From positions 124,001 through 188,000 of the forward strand of contig CABYZT010000001.1 in NCBI GenBank assembly GCA_902523515.1: a stretch of DNA of 64,000 nucleotides, read 5' to 3'. Position 1 is the stretch's first letter; each line of letters begins with the position of its first letter. A program made the position numbers and the translations under genes. Source of the DNA: an uncultured Pelagibacteraceae bacterium. GTDB lineage: Bacteria > Pseudomonadota > Alphaproteobacteria > Pelagibacterales > Pelagibacteraceae. The notes beneath the pieces were generated by a model. The model was given only the letters and a program-made list of their open reading frames with translations, ran no database searches and was not told where the DNA came from. This document shows positions 27,148-35,848 of the stretch, piece after piece.

Positions 27148-27889
27148 TTTTCTTTGTTTTATTTAATTTAACTTTTCTAAAGCTTAAATTTAATAAATCT
27201 ATAATAAGAATAAATCCATTTAAATTTTGACCAATTTTTAATATTTTTTTTAAAACTTCATTAGCTAGCATTGTTCCAATTGTTCCTGCTACTGGTCCCA
27301 ATATTCCTTCATATTCACAGTTTAATATGTCATCAGTAATAACTTCCTCTTGATAGAAGTCTCGTAAAGAAGGAGTATGTTTATCTATAAAATCAAAAGT
27401 AAAAATATGACCATCAAATTTACTAATTGCTCCAGTGACAAGAAATTTTTTATATTTTAAACTTAAATCATTTATTAAAAATTTACTTTCAAAATTGTCA
27501 GTACCATCAATAATGAAGTCATAATTTTTTATTATCTTTTCAAATTTTACTCTATCCATTTTAAAGTTATAAAGATTTATTTTTGTTTTTGGGTTTATTC
27601 TATTTAGTTTTTTTTTGGCAATTTTAACTTTTGAGTGATTTAAATCTTTTTCATCATATAAACTTTGTCTATGAATATTTGATAGGCTAACGATGTCATG
27701 ATCAACAATTCCTAGTTTGCCAATGCCAGATCGGGTTAAAAAATCAGCCGCTGGACATCCTAGACCACCCATTCCAATTATTAAAACCTTAGAGTCTAGA
27801 ATTTTTTTTTGTCCTAATGGACCTATGTTTTTTAAAATTATTTGTCTAGAAAATTTATCTATTTCTTTTTTGTTTAAATTTTTGCTCAT
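27122..27889 (-). CDS. MoeB/ThiF-family adenylyltransferase
   Basis: This 255-residue E1-like enzyme has the nucleotide motif GMGGLGCPAADFLTRSGIGKLGIVDHDIVSLSNIHRQ (about 36-72) and NFESKFLINDLS. It should adenylate the C-terminus of a sulfur carrier such as ThiS or MoaD. The CxxC pairs that bind zinc in E. coli MoeB are not visible, so the choice between MoeB and ThiF is open. It overlaps dut by 4 bp. Confidence 0.82.
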   Translation of the reverse strand: MSKNLNKKEIDKFSRQIILKNIGPLGQKKILDSKVLIIGMGGLGCPAADFLTRSGIGKLGIVDHDIVSLSNIHRQSLYDEKDLNHSKVKIAKKKLNRINPKTKINLYNFKMDRVKFEKIIKNYDFIIDGTDNFESKFLINDLSLKYKKFLVTGAISKFDGHIFTFDFIDKHTPSLRDFYQEEVITDDILNCEYEGILGPVAGTIGTMLANEVLKKILKIGQNLNGFILIIDLLNLSFRKVKLNKTKKSENKKSNK

Positions 27890-28323
27890 TTTCCAGTAGA
27901 GCCAAAACCACCCTCTCCTCTAATTGTTTCTGGTAGATCATCAGTTTCCTCAAGATCCATTTTAATTACAGGAGTTAAAATCATTTGTGCTATTCTATCT
28001 TTATTATTTATTAAAAAATCATTTTTTCCGTGATTAAAAAGGATTACTTTTATTTCTCCTCTGTAATCACTATCAATAGTTCCAGGTGTATTTAAAACAC
28101 TAATGTTGTTTTTTGCAGCTAAACCAGATCTTGGTCTTATTTGGATTTCGAATTCACTTGAAAATGCAACAGCAAGCCCTGTTGGTACTAAGCATGATGA
28201 GTTTGGTTTAAGATTAATAGGTTCTTTTATTAATGCCATCAAATCCATTCCTGATGCACCTTCTGTTTTGTAAGCGGGTAATTCAACTGCAGGGTCTAAC
28301 TTTTTGATAAGAACTTTTGCCAT
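27886..28323 (-). CDS. dut: deoxyuridine 5'-triphosphate nucleotidohydrolase
   Basis: This 145-residue trimeric dUTPase hydrolyses dUTP to dUMP, keeping uracil out of DNA. All five motifs are visible: GASGMDLMA, PRSGLAAK, TPGTIDSDYRGEI (catalytic Asp), RIAQMIL and GEGGFGSTGK at the C-terminus. It abuts coaBC (one shared base), as in many proteobacteria. Confidence 0.97.
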   Translation of the reverse strand: MAKVLIKKLDPAVELPAYKTEGASGMDLMALIKEPINLKPNSSCLVPTGLAVAFSSEFEIQIRPRSGLAAKNNISVLNTPGTIDSDYRGEIKVILFNHGKNDFLINNKDRIAQMILTPVIKMDLEETDDLPETIRGEGGFGSTGK

Positions 28324-29528
28324 TAATTTAATTGATCAATTATTCTATCAACTATTTCATCAGAAATTCCAGATTTTTTTTTGTACGAAAGTTTTTCTTT
28401 TTTAACGTCTTTGTTTTTATAATGAATTGTTACTTCATTATAATCAGAATTAAATCCTATACCTTTATTTGATACATCATTAGAAATTATCCAGTCACAA
28501 CTTTTCTTGTTTAATTTTTCCTCTGCATTTTTATCGATCTGATTAGTTTCTGCTGCAAATCCTATTACAAGTTCAGGTCTCATGGAGTTATGGTTAGACA
28601 CATAATGAAGTATGTCTACATTCTTTTCTAAATTTAAGTTTAAGTTCTCTTGTTTTTTAATTTTATTTTCATACTTTTTATTAATTTTAAAATCAGCTAC
28701 TGCAGCAGAAAAAATTGCTACATCAACAGGTAAATTTTCTTGAGTAGCTACTAACATTTCATCTGCTGTTTCAACTTTTATAAGATTAATATCTTTAGTT
28801 ACTTCAAGATTAGTTGGACCTGATATTAATGTTGTATCAAAACCTTTTTTGGATAACGATTTTGCTAATTCATATCCTTGTTTGCCACTTGATTTATTTG
28901 TAATAAAACGAACTGGATCTATGTACTCATTAGTTGGACCTGCTGTAACTAATGCTTTAAATTTTTTGTTATTTTTTTGAGTTAAGAAATATTTATCAAT
29001 TTCTTCAGCAATTACTGATGGGTCTGACATTTTACCCTCTCCATATTCACCACATGCCATATTACCAACCTCTGGACCTATTAGTTTATATCCAAACCCT
29101 TTTAATTTTTTTATATTTGTTTTAGTAGTTGGATGCTCCCACATTCTTACGTTCATCGCTGGTGCTAAAATAATGTCTTTATCTGAAGCCAAAACAACAG
29201 TGGATGCTAAATCATCAGTTGTTCCTTGAGCCAGTTTTGAAATTGTATTTGCCGTTGCAGGTGCAATTACGATTATATCTGCCCATCTTGAAAGTGAAAT
29301 ATGATCCATTTCAGCTTCATTTTCTACACTAAATAAATCGCTGTAAACTTTATTTTGAGAAAGTGATGTTACTGAAAGTGGAGTTACAAACTCTTTTGCA
29401 CTTGCTGTAAGAATTGTCTTTATTTCTGCACCATTTTTTTTAAAGAGCCTAATTGTTTCAAGACTTTTATAAGCAGATATTCCTCCACAGATAATAAATA
29501 GTATTTTTTTATCTAACAAATTTTTCAT
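28323..29528 (-). CDS. coaBC: bifunctional phosphopantothenoylcysteine decarboxylase/synthetase
   Basis: This 401-residue enzyme makes 4'-phosphopantetheine for coenzyme A. The N-terminal CoaC flavoprotein half (1-185) has GGISAYK, APATANTISKLAQGTTDDL, PAMNVRMWEHP and ACGEYGEGKM with the catalytic Cys. The C-terminal CoaB half (190-400) has TAGPTNEYIDPVRFITNKSSGKQG. It lies between ubiB (8 bp) and dut in a single operon. Confidence 0.96.
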   Translation of the reverse strand: MKNLLDKKILFIICGGISAYKSLETIRLFKKNGAEIKTILTASAKEFVTPLSVTSLSQNKVYSDLFSVENEAEMDHISLSRWADIIVIAPATANTISKLAQGTTDDLASTVVLASDKDIILAPAMNVRMWEHPTTKTNIKKLKGFGYKLIGPEVGNMACGEYGEGKMSDPSVIAEEIDKYFLTQKNNKKFKALVTAGPTNEYIDPVRFITNKSSGKQGYELAKSLSKKGFDTTLISGPTNLEVTKDINLIKVETADEMLVATQENLPVDVAIFSAAVADFKINKKYENKIKKQENLNLNLEKNVDILHYVSNHNSMRPELVIGFAAETNQIDKNAEEKLNKKSCDWIISNDVSNKGIGFNSDYNEVTIHYKNKDVKKEKLSYKKKSGISDEIVDRIIDQLN

Positions 29529-29536
29529 TTCCAGAA

Positions 29537-31105
29537 TTAAAATACTATAAGGCCAAAAATTACAAGAAGTAATAAACCAATAATAGATTGATTTCTAAAT
29601 GCTATCATTTCTGATTTCTTATCATTCAGAGCGGTATAAGAATTTGAGTTTTGTGGAATTTGACCACTAGCTAAAAACGTTAATGCTTGATTTGCTTTAT
29701 CCATAATCTCAGGAAATTCTGGCAAACGTTTAATAACTTCAGATGTATTTTTTAAAGTTTCATTTAAATTATTAATTGGGTCTTTTGTTTCTTTAAGCCA
29801 ATTTTCTAGAACAGGCTTTGACGTTGTCCAAATATTTGTGTTTGGATTTAACTTTCTTGCTACACCTTCAACGACAACCATAGTTTTTTGCAACATTAAT
29901 AATTGAGGTTGAGTTTGCATATTAAACTTTTCTGTTACATCAAACAATTGTTTGAGTAATTTACCTCCTGAAATATCTTTTACTTCTTGACCAAATATAG
30001 GCTCACCAATTGATCTCAAAGCTTGAGCTAGATCATCGATTGGTACTTCTTTTGGAACTAATCCGGCCACTAAGTGGACTTCAGCTACTTTACGATAATC
30101 TCTTTGAATAAATCCAAATAAAATTTCTGCTAAAAACCTTTTACTAAGTTTGTCTAATCTGCCCATAATCCCAAAATCTATAGGTACAATTTGGCCACTA
30201 TTATCAACAAAAATATTTCCTTGATGCATATCTGCATGAAAAAAACCATCTCTTACAGCATGTCTTAAAAAATGTTGGATAATATCTTCAGCTATTTTAT
30301 TAGTATCTAAATTTCTTTTCTTTAGCTCCCCAGCCTCTCTTATTGAAATTCCATCTATCCAATCTAAAGTCATTACATTTTCGCTAGTAAAATTCCAATA
30401 AATTTCAGGAACTTTAAATCCAGCGTCATTTTTAGTGTTTTCAGCATATTCATTAGCCGCAGCAGCTTCGAATCTTAAATCCATTTCAAGATTAGTTATT
30501 TCTTTAAGTAAAAAAACAACTTCAACAAGTTTTAATCTTTTTGTTTTTTTTATAAATGACTCAATAATAAATGCAAATAACATCATTGCATCTATTTCCT
30601 CATTGAATATTTTTTTTATATCTGGTCTTAAAATTTTTATTGCTACATCTTTAATTGTTCCATTGTCATTTATTTTTGCTTTGTGAACTTGTGCAATTGA
30701 TGCAGCTGCAACTGGTTCACTTAAATCAATTATTGAATTAAATGCATCAACTCCAAGATCTTCTTTAATAATTTCTTTTGCTTCATGAATTGAAAAAGGT
30801 GGTAATCGATCTTGAAGTTTTTCTAGCTTTAAAGATAATTCTTCTCCGATTATATCAGGTCTAGTAGCAAGAAATTGACCAAGTTTGATGAAAGTTGTAC
30901 CCATAGATTCTAAAGACCTAGATAGTCTTTCACCATCATCCTCAATTAAATTATTTTGTTCCTTTTTCTCAAATGAAATAGATAAAATTTGAAATAATAT
31001 TGTTACAGCTAAGGGAGGTTTTTTAAATTTTGATGCAATTTTTAAAATATCTGATCTTGCAATTTTTCTTCCTAATTTAAATAAAGAAATAAGTTTTTTA
31101 ATCAT
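29537..31105 (-). CDS. ubiB: UbiB, atypical kinase for ubiquinone synthesis
   Basis: This 522-residue ABC1/ADCK/UbiB protein supports the ubiquinone hydroxylation steps. The KxGQ-type motif is in TFIKLGQFLATRPDIIGEEL, then AAASIAQVHKA, HADMHQGNIF and DFGIMGRL. Two C-terminal membrane segments are suggested near 500-520. I choose the ATG ending at 31105 because it overlaps the ubiE stop as TAATG; a start four codons upstream is also possible. Confidence 0.94.
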   Translation of the reverse strand: MIKKLISLFKLGRKIARSDILKIASKFKKPPLAVTILFQILSISFEKKEQNNLIEDDGERLSRSLESMGTTFIKLGQFLATRPDIIGEELSLKLEKLQDRLPPFSIHEAKEIIKEDLGVDAFNSIIDLSEPVAAASIAQVHKAKINDNGTIKDVAIKILRPDIKKIFNEEIDAMMLFAFIIESFIKKTKRLKLVEVVFLLKEITNLEMDLRFEAAAANEYAENTKNDAGFKVPEIYWNFTSENVMTLDWIDGISIREAGELKKRNLDTNKIAEDIIQHFLRHAVRDGFFHADMHQGNIFVDNSGQIVPIDFGIMGRLDKLSKRFLAEILFGFIQRDYRKVAEVHLVAGLVPKEVPIDDLAQALRSIGEPIFGQEVKDISGGKLLKQLFDVTEKFNMQTQPQLLMLQKTMVVVEGVARKLNPNTNIWTTSKPVLENWLKETKDPINNLNETLKNTSEVIKRLPEFPEIMDKANQALTFLASGQIPQNSNSYTALNDKKSEMIAFRNQSIIGLLLLVIFGLIVF

Positions 31106-31809
31106 TAAATTTTCCAACCACTATGAATTGAAACAACACCACCAGAAAGATTTCTATAAGAACATTTGTGAAAATTATTTTTTTCCATTAATTCTAATAA
31201 TTCGTCTTGATTAATAAATTGTTCAATACTTTTGATTAAATATTCGTAAGGTTCTTTTTCTCCAACTACAAACTGACCAATAATAGGAATAAGTTTTGAA
31301 TAATTTTTATATATAAAATCAAGATTTGAATTTTGAATCTTAGAAAATTCTAGACATAGATAGCGTCCACCGGGCTTCAAAACTCTATAAGCTTCTGAAA
31401 GCGCTTTATTTAAATTTTTTGTATTTCTCAGTCCAAAGCTAATAGTGTAGTAATCAAATGAATTGTCTTTTATTGGTAATTTTTCTGCTGGTGAAATAAG
31501 CCATTTTACATTTTTATAATTTGACAATTTCTGTTTTGCCTGACTGACCATCCCTTTATTTGGGTCTACACATGTAACTTCAGCCTCTTTATTTGTGCTA
31601 TCTAAAAATAACCTTCCAACATCACCCGTCCCACACGCAACATCTATCAATTTTCTACTAACTCTCGGACTCATCATATTGATTAAACTTTTTTTCCAGT
31701 ATCTATGTACACCCATAGACATAAAGTCATTCATCAAGTCATATTTGTTGTAGACCTGATTAAATACATTTTCTACAAGTCCTTTTTTATTTTGAAGATT
31801 TTGTTGCAT
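31105..31809 (-). CDS. ubiE: ubiquinone/menaquinone C-methyltransferase UbiE
   Basis: This 234-residue SAM methyltransferase has FNQVYNKYDLMNDFMSMGVHRYWKK at the start, motif I DVACGTGDVGRLF, and ISFGLRN. It methylates the ubiquinone ring. It leads the operon ubiE-ubiB-coaBC-dut-moeB/thiF-SH3, and its start is 29 bp from divergent mutM. Confidence 0.96.
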   Translation of the reverse strand: MQQNLQNKKGLVENVFNQVYNKYDLMNDFMSMGVHRYWKKSLINMMSPRVSRKLIDVACGTGDVGRLFLDSTNKEAEVTCVDPNKGMVSQAKQKLSNYKNVKWLISPAEKLPIKDNSFDYYTISFGLRNTKNLNKALSEAYRVLKPGGRYLCLEFSKIQNSNLDFIYKNYSKLIPIIGQFVVGEKEPYEYLIKSIEQFINQDELLELMEKNNFHKCSYRNLSGGVVSIHSGWKI

Positions 31810-31838
31810 AAAAAAATATATATTGAATATAGTATCAA

Positions 31839-32702
31839 ATGCCAGAATTACCAGAAGTAGAAATTGTTAGACAATCCCTTCATAAAAAGATCAAAAAAAA
31901 AAGCATAAAAAAAGTAATAATTAGAAACAGGAATTTAAGGTTTAAAATACCAAGTGATTTTGAAAGTTTTCTCAAAAATAAAAAAATAATTGAAGTTAGT
32001 AGATTTTCTAAATATTTAATTATCCATTTTAAAAATGAAGATTATTGTCTAATCCATTTAGGAATGTCAGGAACAATTCATATTCTTGATAAGAAAAAGC
32101 CTCTAAAATTTACGAATACTAGTTTTTATCATTCACCTTTTTTACCTAAAAAACACAATCATGCAGAGTTTGTATTTGATAGCTTGAAAGTAATTTATAA
32201 TGATCCAAGACGCTTTGGATTTTTCGAAATAATTAAAAATCATCAAGATTTAGAGAAAAGATTTAAATCAATGGGACCTGAGCCCTTTAGTGATAAATTT
32301 AACCTAAATTATGTAATTAATTACTTTAAGAATAAAAATAAGGATATAAAAAGTTTTTTACTTGACCAGAGATTTGTTTCTGGAATAGGTAATATTTATG
32401 CAAGTGAAATTCTTTTCGCTAGCAAATTAAATCCATTTAAAAAAGCAAAAAGACTCAATAGAAATGAATGTTTAAATGTTATTTTAAATTCCAAGAAAAT
32501 ACTTGAACAGGCAATTAATAAAGGTGGTTCAAGTATTAGAGATTTTAAAGATATTTCAGGCAATAAAGGTAACTTTCAAAAGGAGTTTAAAGTTTATCAG
32601 CAAGAGGGAGCTGATTGTAAGCGTACGAATTGCAAAGGTATTATAAAAAAAAAAATAACATCAAATAGGTCGACCTTTTTTTGTGTTTCTTGTCAAAAAT
32701 AG
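31839..32702 (+). CDS. mutM: formamidopyrimidine-DNA glycosylase
   Basis: MutM removes oxidised purines (8-oxoG) and nicks abasic sites. The 287-residue protein begins MPELPEVEIVRQSL, with catalytic Pro2 and Glu3; HLGMSG, DPRRFGFF and the helix-two-turn-helix (LLDQRFVSGIGNIYASEILF) follow. The C-terminal zinc finger has four Cys (about 256, 261, 281, 284), with an unusual CKRTNC spacing before a normal CVSC. Its promoter region is only 29 bp and is shared with ubiE. Confidence 0.96.
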   Translation: MPELPEVEIVRQSLHKKIKKKSIKKVIIRNRNLRFKIPSDFESFLKNKKIIEVSRFSKYLIIHFKNEDYCLIHLGMSGTIHILDKKKPLKFTNTSFYHSPFLPKKHNHAEFVFDSLKVIYNDPRRFGFFEIIKNHQDLEKRFKSMGPEPFSDKFNLNYVINYFKNKNKDIKSFLLDQRFVSGIGNIYASEILFASKLNPFKKAKRLNRNECLNVILNSKKILEQAINKGGSSIRDFKDISGNKGNFQKEFKVYQQEGADCKRTNCKGIIKKKITSNRSTFFCVSCQK

Positions 32703-32714
32703 TTAAATATTTAG

Positions 32715-32743
32715 TTGACCACTTTAAATTCTCAAGCTATACC
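32715..32743 (+). promoter_or_regulatory. probable rpsT promoter
   Basis: TTGACC (32715-32720) and TATACC (32738-32743) are separated by 17 bp. The predicted start of transcription near 32750 is only about 3 bases before the rpsT ATG at 32753, so the mRNA could be nearly leaderless. Confidence 0.5.
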
Positions 32744-32752
32744 CCTGCGCAG

Positions 32753-33013
32753 ATGGCAAACACAAAATCAGCAATTAAGAGAATTAGAAGAATCTCCAAA
32801 CAAACAGCGGTAAATAAAGCTAGAAAGAGCAGGTTTAGAAACGCACTTAAGAAGATGAACCTTTTAATTGATGGTAAAAAGAAAGATGAAGCTCTTAAAT
32901 TTTTACCAAAGTTAAACTCTGAGTTGATGAAAATTGCAAAAACAGGAATAATAAAAAAACAAAATGCTTCTAGAAATGTTTCTAGAATTACAAAAAAAAT
33001 TGCTGCAATCTAA
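32753..33013 (+). CDS. rpsT: 30S ribosomal protein S20
   Basis: This 86-residue, Lys/Arg-rich helical protein begins MANTKSAIKRIRRISKQTAVNKARKSR like other S20 proteins; it binds 16S rRNA early in assembly. The ATG at 32753 is chosen because the family starts MANxKSA; an in-frame ATG at 32681 lies inside mutM and is not conserved. It is followed by the 314-bp spacer before dnaA. Confidence 0.97.
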   Translation: MANTKSAIKRIRRISKQTAVNKARKSRFRNALKKMNLLIDGKKKDEALKFLPKLNSELMKIAKTGIIKKQNASRNVSRITKKIAAI

Positions 33014-33044
33014 ACGTTAGTTAAAATTTTTTAAACAACCCCTG

Positions 33045-33053
33045 ATATCCACA
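33045..33053 (+). promoter_or_regulatory. DnaA-box-like 9-mer
   Basis: ATATCCACA differs from the DnaA consensus TTATCCACA only at the first base. It lies about 275 bp before dnaA. Confidence 0.45.
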
Positions 33054-33117
33054 TTATATATTTAAGTTTCGTATTGAGTTACTATATTTAGATTTAGTAA
33101 ATATTTGAATTATAGTC

Positions 33118-33186
33118 ATTCAATCTGTATTCGATTTAATTTCAATGCAATCAATTAATTGATTCAATCTATGTTTGATTCAATTT
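33118..33186 (+). repeat. 25-bp imperfect direct repeats flanking a 16-bp palindrome
   Basis: The units begin ATTCAATCT at 33118 and 33162 and agree at about 21 of 25 positions. A perfect palindrome (33149-33164) lies between them and overlaps the second unit by 3 bases. Confidence 0.7.
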
Positions 33187-33327
33187 ATAATTTTAAACTT
33201 AAGTTTAATTTAGAATTATTTTTTTTAAATATAAATCACAATCATAGATTTTATTTTTTTTTAAATTTCTTTATTAACTTGTTGCAAATTTTTTTAAATA
33301 GTTCTAACTGAGATTTCCCCTTAAGTT

Positions 33328-34746
33328 ATGAATAAATTAACAAATACAAAAAATATCAATAATTTTTCTTCTGAAGGCTTTGAATGGAAGCAAGTACAAA
33401 ATGAAATGAAAAATAAACTTGGCTTAGAAGTTTATGAGAGTTGGTTAAAAAAAATTTCCTTTGTTGAGGAATTCAATAATTATTTATTATTATCAGTTCC
33501 AACAAGATTTATTAGAGATTGGATTACATCAAGGTATTTAGACCAAATATTACAAATAATTAAAGTATATAAGAAAGATATTATTAGAATTGAATTTAAA
33601 ATAATTGAAAAAGCTCAAGACATCACTTTAAAAGAAAATAATATTAAAGATAACAATATCAATGAAAATGTTTCATTTATAAAAGACTCTTACCTTCAGT
33701 ATAATCGAATTGATCCAAATAAAAGATTTGATAATTTTATTACAGGTTCAAGCAACAAATTAGCTTACGAAGCTTCTTTAAAAGTCTCAGAAAATATATC
33801 TCATTATAATCCACTTTATATTTATGGTGGTGTTGGAATGGGAAAAACTCACTTATTAAATTCAATAGGTTTAGAGCTTAAAAAGAACAATAAAGTAATG
33901 TTTATTTCTGCAGAACGTTTTATGTATCAGTTTGTAAAATCAATTAAATCAAACGATATGGTTAAGTTTAAAGAATATTTTAGAAATACAGATATTTTAT
34001 TAATCGATGATATTCAGTTTATAAGTGGAAAAGAGGCTATGCAGGAGGAATTTTTTCATACATTTAATGCATTACTTGATAAGGGATCTCAAATAATTGT
34101 GTCAGCTGATCGAGCACCAAATAAATTATCAAGAATTCAAGAAAGAATTAAATCAAGATTTTCTGGTGGATTAGTAGTTGATATTCAAAAGCCGGATTTT
34201 GAGCTAAGAAAAAAAATAGTTGAAAAAAAAACTGAAGAACTGAATGCTTTGTATTCTGAACAATTACAAGTTTCTAGAGAAATTCAAGATTTTATAAGTA
34301 ATGAAATAACCGGAAGTGTAAGGGAACTGGTTGGAGCAATAAATAGAGTTGTTTCATTTTCAAGAATTTACAACAAAGTCCCAAATCTTGCTGAAACTAA
34401 AGTAGTTTTAAAGGATTTATTAAATTTAGCAGAAAATAAGGTTACAATAGATCTAATTCAGACAATTGTTTGTAAGTTTTTCAAAATCAGCAAAAATGAA
34501 ATGTTATCATCTAGAAGATCAAGATATTTAGTAAGACCTAGGCAAACAGCGATTTATTTAACTAAAATTTTAACTTCTAAATCATTACCTGAAATTGGAA
34601 GGGAATTTTCTAACAGAGACCATACAACAATAATTCATTCAGTAAAAACTATTGAAAAGATAAAAGAAAAAGATCCTGAGATGGTTGATAATATAAATAA
34701 ATTAAAAAACCAGATTTTATATAATAACAAAGAAAATGAAATTTAA
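33328..34746 (+). CDS. dnaA: chromosomal replication initiator DnaA
   Basis: This 472-residue DnaA has an N-terminal DnaB-interaction domain (about 15-90), a short variable domain II (95-125), the AAA+ core with Walker A GGVGMGKT (167-174), Walker B LLIDD and sensor region (IQERIKSRFSGGL), and the C-terminal DNA-binding domain with the signature GREFSNRDHTTIIHSVKTIEKI. It overlaps dnaN by 11 bp, a classic pairing. Confidence 0.98.
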   Translation: MNKLTNTKNINNFSSEGFEWKQVQNEMKNKLGLEVYESWLKKISFVEEFNNYLLLSVPTRFIRDWITSRYLDQILQIIKVYKKDIIRIEFKIIEKAQDITLKENNIKDNNINENVSFIKDSYLQYNRIDPNKRFDNFITGSSNKLAYEASLKVSENISHYNPLYIYGGVGMGKTHLLNSIGLELKKNNKVMFISAERFMYQFVKSIKSNDMVKFKEYFRNTDILLIDDIQFISGKEAMQEEFFHTFNALLDKGSQIIVSADRAPNKLSRIQERIKSRFSGGLVVDIQKPDFELRKKIVEKKTEELNALYSEQLQVSREIQDFISNEITGSVRELVGAINRVVSFSRIYNKVPNLAETKVVLKDLLNLAENKVTIDLIQTIVCKFFKISKNEMLSSRRSRYLVRPRQTAIYLTKILTSKSLPEIGREFSNRDHTTIIHSVKTIEKIKEKDPEMVDNINKLKNQILYNNKENEI

Positions 34747-35848
34747 CGTTAATCAACAAGACCTTCAGCAAGCATTAAATTATTGCCAAGGAGTTATTGA
34801 AAAAAGAAATACATTACCAATACTTTCTAATATTTTGTTAGATGCAAGCAATTCAAAACTTACTATCACTGCGACTGATCTAGATTTAATATTTATACAT
34901 CAATTAAATAATGTAGAAATTCTAGAGGAGGGCAAAACAACCACAACTTCCTCAATCATGTATGATATTATAAGAAAGTTTAACTCAGGAAAAAAAATAA
35001 ATCTTTCTCTAACAGATAAAAGTAAATTACTAGTAGAGTCTGAAAAATCTATTTTCAATTTGAATTGTATAAGTGCAACAGAGTTTCCACTGACAGATGA
35101 AAATTTTAATCAAAATGAATTTATAATTAAATCAAAACAATTATTGAAATTATTAAATAAATGTAAATTTTCAGTTTCTAATGACGAAACAAGACATTAC
35201 CTAAGTGGAATTTATTTTCATCAAACAGAAGTTGAAGAAAAAAATTATTTAACAGCAGTTGCAACTGATAGTCATAGAATGTCTATTTCAAAAATTAGAT
35301 TAGAGGAAAAAATTGATTTTGATCCAATAATTTTACCTAAAAAAACAATTTTTCAACTTTGCTCTTTATTAGATAGCTATGATGGAGATGTGAAAGTTTC
35401 AAATATGAAATCAAAAATAAAATTTGAATTAAATGATAGTATTTTAATTTCGAAACTTATTGATGGAAAATTTCCTAATTACATTCAAGTTATACCTAAA
35501 AATAATCAAAAAAAATTAGAAATAGACTTAAAATTATTTTTAAATTCAGTTGATAGAGTAGCATCTGTTTCATTAGATAAAAAAGATGGTGTAAAATTCA
35601 ATCTATCTAAAGACACTTTAGATCTGTCAGTAAATAATACTAACAGTGGTGATGGTAAAGAAACTCTGAGTGCTAAATTTGATCATGATTTAGAGATAAG
35701 TTTTAACTCTAGATATTTGATAGATGTTGCCTCACAACTAGATGGAGATAGAGTTGAAATTTTTTTTAATGATACTGGTTCACCAGCACTGATAAAAGAT
35801 CCAGGTGATTTCGATAGTATTTTTGTTGTTATGCCTATGAAGGGCTAA
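34736..35848 (+). CDS. dnaN: DNA polymerase III sliding clamp (beta subunit)
   Basis: This 370-residue protein has three clamp repeats and the family's KRNTLPILSNILLDA start region, ATDSHRMSISK, and the C-terminal VVMPMKG that ends the clamp. It starts within the dnaA 3' end, suggesting coupling. It is convergent with plsC (4-bp overlap). Confidence 0.97.
   Translation: MKFNVNQQDLQQALNYCQGVIEKRNTLPILSNILLDASNSKLTITATDLDLIFIHQLNNVEILEEGKTTTTSSIMYDIIRKFNSGKKINLSLTDKSKLLVESEKSIFNLNCISATEFPLTDENFNQNEFIIKSKQLLKLLNKCKFSVSNDETRHYLSGIYFHQTEVEEKNYLTAVATDSHRMSISKIRLEEKIDFDPIILPKKTIFQLCSLLDSYDGDVKVSNMKSKIKFELNDSILISKLIDGKFPNYIQVIPKNNQKKLEIDLKLFLNSVDRVASVSLDKKDGVKFNLSKDTLDLSVNNTNSGDGKETLSAKFDHDLEISFNSRYLIDVASQLDGDRVEIFFNDTGSPALIKDPGDFDSIFVVMPMKG

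Larger units (their letters stand above)
33014..33327 (+). other. gene-free AT-rich stretch before dnaA, candidate origin or dnaA control region
   Basis: This is the only gap over 300 bp. It holds one DnaA-box-like site (ATATCCACA, 33045-33053, 8/9 to TTATCCACA), two 25-bp imperfect direct repeats (33118-33142 and 33162-33186, about 21 of 25 identical) and a perfect 16-bp palindrome AATCAATTAATTGATT (33149-33164) between them, then long A/T runs. No ORF or RNA gene is visible. A replication origin or DnaA-autoregulated promoter is possible; a single box is weak evidence. Confidence 0.4.

Noticed and set aside
33118-33186. CRISPR-like reading of the direct repeats before dnaA
   Set aside because: Only two imperfect copies, very AT-rich, no cas genes.
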